Shown piece by piece: positions 20,281-30,150 of a stretch of DNA of 64,000 nucleotides. The position numbers and the translations under genes were made by a program. This stretch comes from Eubacteriales bacterium (GTDB lineage: Bacteria > Bacillota > Clostridia > Oscillospirales > CAG-382): the NCBI GenBank assembly GCA_028702135.1, contig JAQVPJ010000003.1:62001-126000 (forward strand). The letters run 5' to 3'. The first letter of the stretch is position 1; every line of letters begins with the position of its first letter. The notes under the pieces are model-generated. The model was not told the origin of the DNA. It saw nothing but the letters and a program-made list of their open reading frames with translations, and did not search any database.

Positions 20281-21252
20281 TTGAATATCAACGAAATTTT
20301 ACAGCAAAAGCTGGACAGCCGCATGCATGCCATCAAAGCGGCAGACGAACGCAGCGCTCAACTAAGGCTTGAAATACCTGAAATAGCAGCGATTGACAAT
20401 GACCTACATACCGTTTCGATTAGAATAATGAAAGCTGCCCTCGACGGTAGAGATGAGCTTGACGAGAGGATTACCGCAATAAAAAACGAGAACGACAGTC
20501 TTCTTTTAAAAAGAGCGTCGGTTCTCGAGCAACACGGATACTCCGCTGATTATGACAGCCCCGTGTTTACCTGTGTGAGCTGCTCCGATACGGGATATGT
20601 CGGCCTTAATTTTTGTGAATGTATAAAAAAGGCTTATAACAACGATAGATATACGACTTCCGGACTCGGCAGGGCACTATACGGAAAGGACTTCAACAAT
20701 TTTTCGCTAAAATATTACAGCGGCAAGGGTTCTATCGGAATATCGGATCTTGAAAATATGACAATGATAGTTAACCAGAGCAAGAGATACGCTCAGAGTT
20801 TCAGCCCTGAAAGCGAAAGTGTCCTGATGATTGGCGGAACCGGTCTTGGCAAGACGCATCTTTCTGCCGCTATCGCAAAGGAAGTACTTTCTAAGGGCTT
20901 TTTTGTGTATTATGACAGCGCACAGAGCATCTTTGACACTTACGAATCGGTCAGGTTCGGCAAGGAGAGCAGAGAGAGTGCTAAAAAATACGAGAACTGC
21001 GACCTTTTAATTATCGACGACTTGGGTGCAGAGTGTTTGACACAGTATACCATTGCGGTATTTTCCTCCCTTTTGAATTGGAGAATCACAAACCGCAAAC
21101 AGACGATTATAAGCACAAACTTTACTCCGCAACAGATAAAAAAAAGTTATGGAGAACGTATTTATTCAAGGTTGATGGGTGAGTTTCTTATTATGAAGTT
21201 TACAGGTCAGGATGTACGGCTGTTAAAGCTGTCTGAAAAGACTAAGGTGTAG
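20281..21252 (+). CDS. dnaI: DnaC/DnaI-like helicase loader ATPase
   Basis: LMIGGTGLGKTHLSAAIAKEV Walker A, DLLIIDDLGAE Walker B; Cys-rich N-terminal region; follows dnaD. Confidence 0.85.
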   Translation: MNINEILQQKLDSRMHAIKAADERSAQLRLEIPEIAAIDNDLHTVSIRIMKAALDGRDELDERITAIKNENDSLLLKRASVLEQHGYSADYDSPVFTCVSCSDTGYVGLNFCECIKKAYNNDRYTTSGLGRALYGKDFNNFSLKYYSGKGSIGISDLENMTMIVNQSKRYAQSFSPESESVLMIGGTGLGKTHLSAAIAKEVLSKGFFVYYDSAQSIFDTYESVRFGKESRESAKKYENCDLLIIDDLGAECLTQYTIAVFSSLLNWRITNRKQTIISTNFTPQQIKKSYGERIYSRLMGEFLIMKFTGQDVRLLKLSEKTKV

Positions 21253-21256
21253 CAGT

Positions 21257-21697
21257 ATGAAAAAAGTAAACATATATACCGACGGTGCGTGCAGGGGAAA
21301 CCCCGGAGCAGGCGGTTACGGAGTAATCCTTGAATACGACGGCAGGGAAAAGGAGTTGTCCGAGGGGTTCGCGGAGACTACCAATAACCGCATGGAGCTT
21401 ACCGCGGCGATTGTGGGGCTTGAAGCTCTAAAACAGCCTTGTGAAGTAACACTCTACAGCGATTCAAAATATCTTGTTTATGCGATAGAAAAAGGATGGC
21501 TTAAAAGCTGGCGTGCAAAGAACTGGAAAAAAAGCGACGGTAAACAGGTGCTTAACATCGACCTTTGGGAGCGCCTTATCCCGCTGATTGAAAAGCACCG
21601 CGTGAGCTTTGTTTGGGTAAAGGGGCACGACGGAAATAAGTATAACGAACGATGTGATACCATCGCCACTACTGCGGCGGATAAAATTATTGTATAA
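21257..21697 (+). CDS. rnhA: Ribonuclease HI
   Basis: NIYTDGACRGNPGAGGYG, NNRMELTAAI, WVKGHDGNKYNERCD. Confidence 0.95.
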   Translation: MKKVNIYTDGACRGNPGAGGYGVILEYDGREKELSEGFAETTNNRMELTAAIVGLEALKQPCEVTLYSDSKYLVYAIEKGWLKSWRAKNWKKSDGKQVLNIDLWERLIPLIEKHRVSFVWVKGHDGNKYNERCDTIATTAADKIIV

Positions 21698-21799
21698 CTT
21701 GTGTATTTTTTTTACTGGTGACTATTTTTCTTCAAAATATTGACATTATTCGTTATATGTGATATTATGAATTCAATAATTAAAAAGGAGCTTGATAAT

Positions 21800-22129
21800 A
21801 TGAATAACGGTTACAGTCCATATCAACAGCAGCAGCAACAACCTCAACAGCCGATGTATCAAAAGCCCCCGTCATTGATTGACAGAATATATGGTAGAAA
21901 GACAGACACTCTCCAGAGTCTTTTATCGATTGTCTCATTGATTTTGTTTATTATTGCACCAATAATCTTTTTATACTGTTTTATTATGGGAATAGTCGTA
22001 GCTTCCAATGCGAACCGTCAGGAATTCGCACTTTTTCTTAATTATTTCTTTGACGGGGTATATAAGACAGCCATTTTTATAGCTTTAGGAATGATTCTTG
22101 CGGCTTTCAAAAGAATTATCAGCAAATAA
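21800..22129 (+). CDS. Small Q/P-rich membrane protein
   Basis: MNNGYSPYQQQQQQPQQPMYQKPPS followed by two TM segments; RBS AAAGGAG. Confidence 0.55.
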   Translation: MNNGYSPYQQQQQQPQQPMYQKPPSLIDRIYGRKTDTLQSLLSIVSLILFIIAPIIFLYCFIMGIVVASNANRQEFALFLNYFFDGVYKTAIFIALGMILAAFKRIISK

Positions 22130-22152
22130 TACATAAATATTTTTTACAGCTA

Positions 22153-22190
22153 AAAATTCCCGGCATCCGAAAAGGAGCCGGGAATTTTTG
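22153..22190. terminator. Intrinsic terminator
   Basis: AAAATTCCCGGC-loop-GCCGGGAATTTTT. Confidence 0.8.
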
Positions 22191-22196
22191 TTATAT

Positions 22197-25100
22197 TCAT
22201 TCTTTCTTTATGGACTTTTTTACCCTTCTGCGGACTACGATATATATCAGAGCCGCTATAAGAGGCAGTACCACGCAGGCTATATATATGCCGTTTAAAG
22301 ATATTGGTTCTGCTTCGGAATTCTCAGGTTTTTGTGAAACTGATGTTTCTGCCTCCCTTGTAACCATGACGGTATAGATTTTTACATTTCCGTCTTCGGC
22401 TATGCAGGTTATTCTTATCGTATTTTCACCAACCTTCAAATCGGGATTTGAAAGCTCGGTATCGCAATTATCACTCTCGGGAGAAAACTCCAAAGTTAAC
22501 TTTTTAACCTCATAAGGTACGGTAAGAGAATAGCGCAGAGTGCTCCGGTGGAATTCGGGAGAAATAGAAAAACCTTTGACAAATAAATATGAAAGATAAC
22601 AGTTATTATCCGGTATTACCTCTTTTTCTCTCTTCACATTTATCGTATATGTAAAGCTCTCTCCCTCGGGATCTTTATAAATCACCATAATCTCAAGCAC
22701 ATCGTTGTCGGGAATAATCGTATTACCCACAATACAGCTTGCGCCGAATGGATACTCGTAGTCAATATCCAGAGCCGCCACACTTGATTTAACAATTATG
22801 TCATACTCGAAAATATCTTTTGAGAAAACAAAGTTATCCGCATTATTTATCTTCAGCTTAAATTCTCCGTTCGAACGCAGATTCACCCTTCTGAGTGTTT
22901 GGGACCCCAAAACGGAATAGCTAAGCCCACCGCTCACTGCGATTATATTATTCAAATCAAAGAGAACCTGCCTGCCCAAAGCTCCCTCTCTTAAAACAAA
23001 TTCAATTTCAAGCACTGTTCTTGTGTTTCTTGTGCTTCCGGTCTTGTCGCTATCGTATGCAATAAAGGATATAAAACCGTTTTCATTGTGAGTAATAAGA
23101 CTCCACGATTGTTCCCTGACGCCTTTATACTCTAACAAATCTGCATTGAAGTCAAGAGTACCGCTGACCGCGTATGCTCCCAACGCACCTTCAAGCTGGA
23201 TTGCGACGATAACCTTTTCTCGGTCGTATATCCTTGAGTTCATAAAGGCATATATTTTCATTCCGCTGGATACCGGTGGAAGGGCGACAACCTCTACACT
23301 CTTATCATACCCCATTATCTGGGCTCTTAGCGCTGAAACATCGCTTTCCGTAATATTGTTGCTCCCATCGATATCCGCCGCTTCTAAGACCGCTTGATTA
23401 AAATCCCCGCCTTTGAAAATCTCCCTATAAACATAGAGATCCTCCGTGCTGATATAACCATCTCCGCTTAAGTCGCCTAAGACACACAGGGAAAGTTTGT
23501 CTATCTCCTCTCCAATGGAATTCATCAGCACCAAAATCATGCCTGTACCCACAACTCCATCGAACGGATTACCCTCACTGTCAAGTAGCTGAACCTCCCC
23601 TTCTGCATCAAGCGCAGCGAGCACCTCTGACGCTTTTGTTCCGGCAGGTATGCCTTTAACAAGCAGGTCGTTCCTGTCTATTTTGTACTTCGCTCCGGCG
23701 TTGAATTTTAGCAGTGCCCTGCTTACCCTGATTTTACATTCTGTGATAAACCTGCCGTCTGTGCTCTCGGCGTAAACCGTAGCAGTACCCACATTCAACG
23801 CGGTAACTAATCCATTATTGTTAATCTTTATTATGTCGATGTCCTTAGTTCTGAAATTAACCGCCACAGGAGACGCTTCTTCGGGCAGATATTGAATATG
23901 AAGCATAATAGTTTCGTTTACGCTCATATACCTCTCGCGGTTGGCAAAACGGATGCTCTCTAATGCAGGAATTATATAGAAATCAACCTTTTTTGTAATA
24001 CCGCACGGAAGAACAATCGTCAAAGTATTCGCTCCTCCGACGGAAAAAATGCTTCCTGACCCAAATTGCTCCGTTCCGATGTATCCATAACCATAGTTAT
24101 ATTTTATTGTTATATTATCGTTAAAAATACCGTCCTGCTCAGATCCCTCGTTATCATGCTCAAGGAGTTCGACATCCGGCATCTCTGTAAGGTCGGTACC
24201 GTTGGCACTTGCGACACGCAATATTTTGTCTGCGGAAACCGAATAATAATTATATCTCTCATCAAGATAATGATATAATCCCCCGGCAGAGAAATCGCTG
24301 AGATATGCCAAGCTCTTAAGGCTGAAAAGTCCGTTTTGCGTAAAAACGGTATTGCCCCTGCCTGTAAGTATCTGTCCGCCGGTGTTATAAACCTGTTTTT
24401 TTGTTACAAGGTCATAAATTCTGCCCGCAGAATATATATAATTACCGCTTACTGAAAATGAGCTGATGTTTATTCCCGTATTAAAGCTGTCTGTCAGGGT
24501 AAGCGACGCAAGATCGTATATGCTCAATGTCCTGCTGTTATACACATAAATCAGGGAATTGTCAGCATATACGCCGCCTGCAGCTATTCCGGTATTATAT
24601 AGTATCTCCTCGACTATGTTGAATATTGTCACCGCTCCGTCGCGTACTGATATCAGTTTATTGTCTGCAACTACAAGCTCCTGCGGAATAAATCCGATTT
24701 CGGTATACTCGCCGTAACCACCCAAGCTCGCCTGTGCGGAATACACAAAGGCGGCTTCCTTAAAGCTAACATATACATTGTCGTCAGACACAAAGACCTG
24801 TTTGGGCATATGTAAAAGGGGAATTTGGTCGACCTGTACGAGCGTATCAGCGTTTATTTTATACAGTACGGGAATATTCTCGCACAGAATATACATCCAT
24901 TCGCCGTAAATGGCAAAGGAGGATATATTTCGTTCCCTGTATATATTACAAAAACTCATATAAAGGCTCTGCTCCGTACTCCCCGCCGAAATTACTTCGT
25001 TATAAACTGCGGCTCTGAACTTCGATGGCGAAAAATCAGATATCGGATTAGCGGAGTTTGAAATAACATCGATAAACCCGTTTTCGTAAAAAACATATAC

Positions 25101-27746
25101 CTTGTTATCAGCTCCGATATAAACGTCCGACACCTTTTCATAAAATACAGCAAGGCACTCGTTTGTAACCGTGTTTATTATGTGTTTGTCGGTAAAAAGA
25201 AGATTACCATAAAACTTTATTGGATTTTCCGATATATTTTCGCTTACTCGCCATAAGCTCTGCTCGTTAATGACAACGCCGCCTATCGCAAACATTCCGC
25301 TTCCGTAAACGATTTTCTTTTCATATGTGTTTGCCGGTAGAAGGTCGGTCAGCTCATTGATTACCGTCCCTGAAGCAATATTGAATATAATAATGCTGTT
25401 GATATCGTCACGGGTGTTGAACATATACAAAAAGTTGCCGTCATTGCTGAAGAACATTTTGTCTATCCGTATGTCAAGCTGCAAAATCGGGGTGATCCCC
25501 CTGTCAGACAGGCTATACTTTTTCAGCGAAGTACCCACAGTATAATAGATATTGTCCGCGATACGGACGCAGGCTGTCATGCTCTCGCCGATGTTAAACT
25601 CCTCTTTAGTACCAAAGCCGCTTTTTACCTTGCTTCTCAGTATACGGGTAATTTTACTGTCGTGGAATAAATATAAATAATCCTCGTCAATATCATAACC
25701 GGTCAGTTTATCCATACGAGTAAAGTACAGGGAGTTGGTAAGATTATTAATGCTGTAAACATTAATCCCCTGTGTGTTTTTTGTATATAAAACAACATAC
25801 CCGTGCTTTTCATCAACGATGGGCTTAACGCTGTCGTTCACATTTAATATATCCGAATCAAAGGTCTTTACATTATTGCTCTGTATTTTAAAAGTATATG
25901 TCCTTGATTGTGTTAGGGTGCTGTTGGTTACGACCAGCGTATGGCTGCCCTCGGTTCCGACTATAGTTTCTCCCGTAAAGCTTATCCCGTCGAGAGTGGA
26001 GCTTCCCGAACCGATTATACGGATACAGACCGGGGTGTCGTATATGCCGCCGTCTGTCACTCCGACAACATACGGCAAATCCAGATTAAGGGTAAACCTT
26101 TTAGAAACGCTGTTGCTGTATGGACCGGAAAGTACAAAAACATGATCCCCGGATTTTGTTATTTTTTGTCCCGAGGCATATGGAACACCGTCCAAAGTCG
26201 CACTGCCCCGTTCAAAGGTGAAGACGGTGTAATCGTCGCTGTGATTATATGTAAGCGGCTTGTTGTCAACGTAAAAGTTTATTGTCCGTGAGTATTCTCC
26301 GTAACTGACCACAAATGTGTGAGAGCCGTTTTTCATCACCTCCAGTGTTTTTGCATACTGGGGTATACCGTCCAGTATGGCATCGCCACGGTTATAGGTT
26401 ATATTCACTTTATTTATGTATGTTTCTCCGTCGAAGATTCCGGTTACTATCGGGTAGTTAACCTGCTCTAAAACTCTTGACGCATTTATAATACCGTAAC
26501 CTCGGAACCTGTTCCATTTGCCCCCGGTGTACTTTAGCAGCGACATGAATTCCTCCGAACCGAAGGTGACATCCTCATCAAGATAGGAAACCGCAAGAGC
26601 TGCGATACCGGATACATAAGCAGCGGAATAGGATGTACCGGAATCGGTGTAATACCTGCTCTCATTGTTTTCATACTTCATGATATATATGCTCTCACCG
26701 GGTGCGGCGATGTCTATGTATTCATTTCGTTGTGAAAATGTGCTTGCGTCGCCGTTTTCCCCAACTGAGGCGACACTGATAACACCGTCATAGGATGCCG
26801 GGTACTCGGGCATATCGCCGTAATCGGTTTCGCCGTGATTGCCTGCTGCGGCTATGAGTATGCAGCCCTTGTTCAGCGCATATTTTATCGCTCCCTCTTC
26901 AGTCGTCCGTTTCGACTGTCCGCTAAAAGACATATTAATTATATCTGCTCCCGCATCCGCAGCGAAATACAACCCCTTAATAACGTTGCTCGACTGAATA
27001 TAATTCGGATCATCAGTAATCTTTACCGGCATTATCGTAGCACCATAGCTGATTCCGGCGGAACCGATTTTGTTGTTTGCCGTTGCCGCTATTAGTCCGC
27101 AAACTGCGGTTCCGTGACCGGACGCATCGCTTGTAACATTTGCTTTCTGCGTTAAGGCGTCATAACCGGATAGTATCAAGCTTCCTGCAAAGTCCTCGTG
27201 GTCCCTGCTTATACCTGTATCAAGCACTGCTACCGTGACATCAGCGTCTCCGCCCGTATAATTCCATGCATCGTATACGTTCATCTCTCTGTAAGCCCAG
27301 ACCTGGGGAAGATATGGATCGTTTGTTGCCGCCGAAATCTGTCTGTTTTGTATATCCTCCTCAATGCAGGAAACCATATCTCCGTGTTCGTCCATAAATG
27401 AGTTGAAATCATCTAAAGTAATAAGAAAAATTCTCTGAGCGCTGTCCGCAAGAAGCGAATAATCCAGCTCTCTTACTATTTCATAAATTCGCGAAAGTGT
27501 AATCTCATCCCTGAACTTTACTATATATTTTTTATTCTCCGTACCGGCAGGCGACATAGTGCTGTTACGTTTAAGAGTGCCGAAAACCTCCGCACTCCCG
27601 CCCATGGATTTTTTTATTTCTTCCCTGCGCCTGCTGTCGAATTCCTCAAAAGGATTCCGGGCATAATCGTACGCTCCCGCCGATAACACAAGGAGCGGGA
27701 GTAACAACAGTATAGAAATAACGATTGCAAGAAAACGCTTTTGCAT
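22197..27746 (-). CDS. Giant (about 1849 aa) membrane-anchored subtilase with dockerin-like, cohesin-like and cadherin-like modules
   Basis: S8 motifs VTVAVLDTGISRDHEDF, SGHGTAVCGLIA, SGTSYSAAYVSGIAAL; dockerin GDLSGDGYISTEDLYVYREIF...ADIDGSNNITESDV; cohesin-like VIVAIQLEGALGAYAVSGTLDFNADLLEYKGV...FIAYDSDKTGSTRNTRTVLEIEFVL; two cadherin-like sandwiches; C-terminal TM VVLPLIAALIYIVVRRRVKKSIKKE. Confidence 0.85.
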   Translation of the reverse strand: MQKRFLAIVISILLLLPLLVLSAGAYDYARNPFEEFDSRRREEIKKSMGGSAEVFGTLKRNSTMSPAGTENKKYIVKFRDEITLSRIYEIVRELDYSLLADSAQRIFLITLDDFNSFMDEHGDMVSCIEEDIQNRQISAATNDPYLPQVWAYREMNVYDAWNYTGGDADVTVAVLDTGISRDHEDFAGSLILSGYDALTQKANVTSDASGHGTAVCGLIAATANNKIGSAGISYGATIMPVKITDDPNYIQSSNVIKGLYFAADAGADIINMSFSGQSKRTTEEGAIKYALNKGCILIAAAGNHGETDYGDMPEYPASYDGVISVASVGENGDASTFSQRNEYIDIAAPGESIYIMKYENNESRYYTDSGTSYSAAYVSGIAALAVSYLDEDVTFGSEEFMSLLKYTGGKWNRFRGYGIINASRVLEQVNYPIVTGIFDGETYINKVNITYNRGDAILDGIPQYAKTLEVMKNGSHTFVVSYGEYSRTINFYVDNKPLTYNHSDDYTVFTFERGSATLDGVPYASGQKITKSGDHVFVLSGPYSNSVSKRFTLNLDLPYVVGVTDGGIYDTPVCIRIIGSGSSTLDGISFTGETIVGTEGSHTLVVTNSTLTQSRTYTFKIQSNNVKTFDSDILNVNDSVKPIVDEKHGYVVLYTKNTQGINVYSINNLTNSLYFTRMDKLTGYDIDEDYLYLFHDSKITRILRSKVKSGFGTKEEFNIGESMTACVRIADNIYYTVGTSLKKYSLSDRGITPILQLDIRIDKMFFSNDGNFLYMFNTRDDINSIIIFNIASGTVINELTDLLPANTYEKKIVYGSGMFAIGGVVINEQSLWRVSENISENPIKFYGNLLFTDKHIINTVTNECLAVFYEKVSDVYIGADNKVYVFYENGFIDVISNSANPISDFSPSKFRAAVYNEVISAGSTEQSLYMSFCNIYRERNISSFAIYGEWMYILCENIPVLYKINADTLVQVDQIPLLHMPKQVFVSDDNVYVSFKEAAFVYSAQASLGGYGEYTEIGFIPQELVVADNKLISVRDGAVTIFNIVEEILYNTGIAAGGVYADNSLIYVYNSRTLSIYDLASLTLTDSFNTGINISSFSVSGNYIYSAGRIYDLVTKKQVYNTGGQILTGRGNTVFTQNGLFSLKSLAYLSDFSAGGLYHYLDERYNYYSVSADKILRVASANGTDLTEMPDVELLEHDNEGSEQDGIFNDNITIKYNYGYGYIGTEQFGSGSIFSVGGANTLTIVLPCGITKKVDFYIIPALESIRFANRERYMSVNETIMLHIQYLPEEASPVAVNFRTKDIDIIKINNNGLVTALNVGTATVYAESTDGRFITECKIRVSRALLKFNAGAKYKIDRNDLLVKGIPAGTKASEVLAALDAEGEVQLLDSEGNPFDGVVGTGMILVLMNSIGEEIDKLSLCVLGDLSGDGYISTEDLYVYREIFKGGDFNQAVLEAADIDGSNNITESDVSALRAQIMGYDKSVEVVALPPVSSGMKIYAFMNSRIYDREKVIVAIQLEGALGAYAVSGTLDFNADLLEYKGVREQSWSLITHNENGFISFIAYDSDKTGSTRNTRTVLEIEFVLREGALGRQVLFDLNNIIAVSGGLSYSVLGSQTLRRVNLRSNGEFKLKINNADNFVFSKDIFEYDIIVKSSVAALDIDYEYPFGASCIVGNTIIPDNDVLEIMVIYKDPEGESFTYTINVKREKEVIPDNNCYLSYLFVKGFSISPEFHRSTLRYSLTVPYEVKKLTLEFSPESDNCDTELSNPDLKVGENTIRITCIAEDGNVKIYTVMVTREAETSVSQKPENSEAEPISLNGIYIACVVLPLIAALIYIVVRRRVKKSIKKE

Positions 27747-27757
27747 ACTGCCCACCT

Positions 27758-28480
27758 TTATTTGAATTCGTCGTATATCTTTTTCATATCATCACTGTAT
27801 ACAGCGTGATCGGAATCTGTGTAAATATATAAATTTTTAGTTATTATTATCCCTTCCCGTGCATCCTTTTTAGCTTCAACTAAAAACAGAGAGGGTGATT
27901 TTTCCGCAGAGGGACAAACAAAGGTCAGCCGTTTCGGCTCCAAACGATTTTCGCGCAGCGCCGTTAGAAAACCTACCATACGTTCAGGGCGGTAAACTGC
28001 ATAAAACTTTCCGCCTGTTTTCAAACACCAGCTTGCAGATTTGCATATATCGTTTATATCACAACAGACCTCATGAAATGCAATATTTTTATGTTCCGCC
28101 TCATTTGGCTTTCCGCATGTTGATTTTAGATACGGAGGGTTTGTAAAAACAACATCGGCTGCCCCGGATTCATAGTACATCCTGATATCTTTGATATCCC
28201 CGTTTATTGCGGTGAACCTATCGGAAAAACCGTTCACACTCGCATTTTTGTTGGCGATTTCACAATATTCCTTTTGTATTTCTATGCCCGTAATCGTAGC
28301 GTTGACACCGCCACTTAGCAACAGCAGCGACAGTATTCCGCTTCCCGTGCCGAGATCCACTCCCCTCCCGGACCTCCAGCTCTTCATAAAATCAGCAAGA
28401 AGAATAGCGTCGGTACCGTAATAAATACCGCCTTCAGGTTCGCAAAGAACGAGCTTTCTGTTGATATGCGTCCGCTTCAT
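27758..28480 (-). CDS. trmN6: tRNA1(Val) (adenine37-N6)-methyltransferase-like
   Basis: GVDLGTGSGILSLLLL SAM motif and DVVFTNPPYLKS N6-adenine MTase motif. Confidence 0.85.
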   Translation of the reverse strand: MKRTHINRKLVLCEPEGGIYYGTDAILLADFMKSWRSGRGVDLGTGSGILSLLLLSGGVNATITGIEIQKEYCEIANKNASVNGFSDRFTAINGDIKDIRMYYESGAADVVFTNPPYLKSTCGKPNEAEHKNIAFHEVCCDINDICKSASWCLKTGGKFYAVYRPERMVGFLTALRENRLEPKRLTFVCPSAEKSPSLFLVEAKKDAREGIIITKNLYIYTDSDHAVYSDDMKKIYDEFK

Positions 28481-28678
28481 ATACACCCTTCATAAAACAT
28501 ACTATATATATAATACCATTAAACGACCCTAAAAGTTGCACAAACTGCAAATAAATAATAAACATTTTAATTTATAAAAGAACAAATGCACCCATAAATG
28601 AAATCTAATCCATCCATGAATGCACAGTCAAACGCTGTTGATATTTATAAAACAAAACTTAAGAAAATAAATTTAGTT

Positions 28679-28852
28679 TTATTCTTTTATAGCATCAACG
28701 GGACATACGCTTGCACACGCACCGCAGTCCAGACACTGCTCGGGATCGATAAGATACTTACCGTCTTCCCCAACGCTGATCGCTCCTGACGGGCATTCAC
28801 CTTCACAGGTTCCGCAACCGATGCAATCGTCTTTATTGATTGAATATGCCAT
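28679..28852 (-). CDS. 2x[4Fe-4S] ferredoxin
   Basis: CIGCGTCEGECPSGAI and CLDCGACASVCPVDAI. Confidence 0.93.
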   Translation of the reverse strand: MAYSINKDDCIGCGTCEGECPSGAISVGEDGKYLIDPEQCLDCGACASVCPVDAIKE

Positions 28853-28978
28853 TTTATGTACCTCCGTGTTCATTATTCAAAACATAATTTATTTTAACAT
28901 AACCACATTGTGAATTCAAGTGCTTTTTGATAAAAAAGCTTATAATATTATGTATTGCGGGTGTGGCAAAATGATCTG

Positions 28979-29914
28979 TTATCTGCCGTCCGCGGTTCTG
29001 AATGCTTTTACTGCCTTCTCCCAGTCATAAGTTGACGAAGCTGTTGATTTTGTAGGATAAACGACATTCTCTAACTGGTATACATCATAAGTGAACAAAA
29101 TGTCGATATATTCATCAAGTACAGCGGAATTTACATTCGTATTAGTGATTTTACTGAGAAGCTGATATGGTGCGCTGTCGTTTTTCGTGCCCGGATTCGT
29201 AAAGAACTGCATGAATATCGTCTCGTAAAGATGCTTTGTCTGTGTTTTATTCTGATTTCCGCTGTCAAAGTCGATAAGCTGCTTGAAGAGCTCCGCATTA
29301 AGCTCCTTCCTGCCCTGTCCGATATTTATATAGAACTCCTGCGGAATTTCATCCGGGTTTTCGTATAGCGCGGCTTCAGTCGCACGCTCGGGATTTATAT
29401 ATTTAATCTCCGATGCTATATCTATATACGGGTTTGTCATTTTGCCTGACACTTCCAAAAGCTCGTCTGTTCCGAGTATGCAATAATGATTGATTGTAAT
29501 ACCTGTCGCCGCAGAGATTTTTTGCGCTATTTCAGCACCCTGCATATCTGCAATCAGAAGTCTAAGCGGAACATCCACACCCACACTGTTTACCATTTTT
29601 AAATCTATAGGAATGAAGCTGTAAGAAAAGCGCTTTGTTATCTCGTTTGCACGAAAGTAAATAATGCTGGTTACCTGACCGTCCGAGGATTTTCCCACAA
29701 TTACCGCCGTAAAGATATCTCCCTCTATGGGAGCGGAAACCTCCGGTTCCGAGAGAATGTCACCGGGACTAACCGTCTCCTCCGATATGGTGCTCTCCTC
29801 AATTCCCGGTGTTATTTCGCCTATCAACGGATAAACGACAAATCTGCCGAGAAGCCCGAAAACGATCAGGCATATGCCAAAGGTAATCAGAAAATTTCTT
29901 AAAGAGGCTGACAA
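28979..29914 (-). CDS. Membrane-anchored LytR-CpsA-Psr-like protein
   Basis: N-terminal TM; FSYSFIPIDLKMV...LRLLIADMQGAEIAQKISAATGITINHYCIL resembles LCP motifs. Confidence 0.5.
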   Translation of the reverse strand: MSASLRNFLITFGICLIVFGLLGRFVVYPLIGEITPGIEESTISEETVSPGDILSEPEVSAPIEGDIFTAVIVGKSSDGQVTSIIYFRANEITKRFSYSFIPIDLKMVNSVGVDVPLRLLIADMQGAEIAQKISAATGITINHYCILGTDELLEVSGKMTNPYIDIASEIKYINPERATEAALYENPDEIPQEFYINIGQGRKELNAELFKQLIDFDSGNQNKTQTKHLYETIFMQFFTNPGTKNDSAPYQLLSKITNTNVNSAVLDEYIDILFTYDVYQLENVVYPTKSTASSTYDWEKAVKAFRTADGR

Positions 29915-30150
29915 CTGTTAGCAACTCCTTTATCAATTATTTAAAGGTCTTTTGATTATACTATAACTGATATCTTTTGTCAAACAGTTATTATTTAACA
30001 TTTTTACATACATTTATGTATATAATAAACTGGTATGTCTCCTATGCCTAAAACGACTTTTTACACGACTCGATTGTATTGACTTTATTGTAAAAATATA
30101 CTATAATTGAAGCATAATCGTGCTAAAAAATCATAAGGAGACCTAAACAA

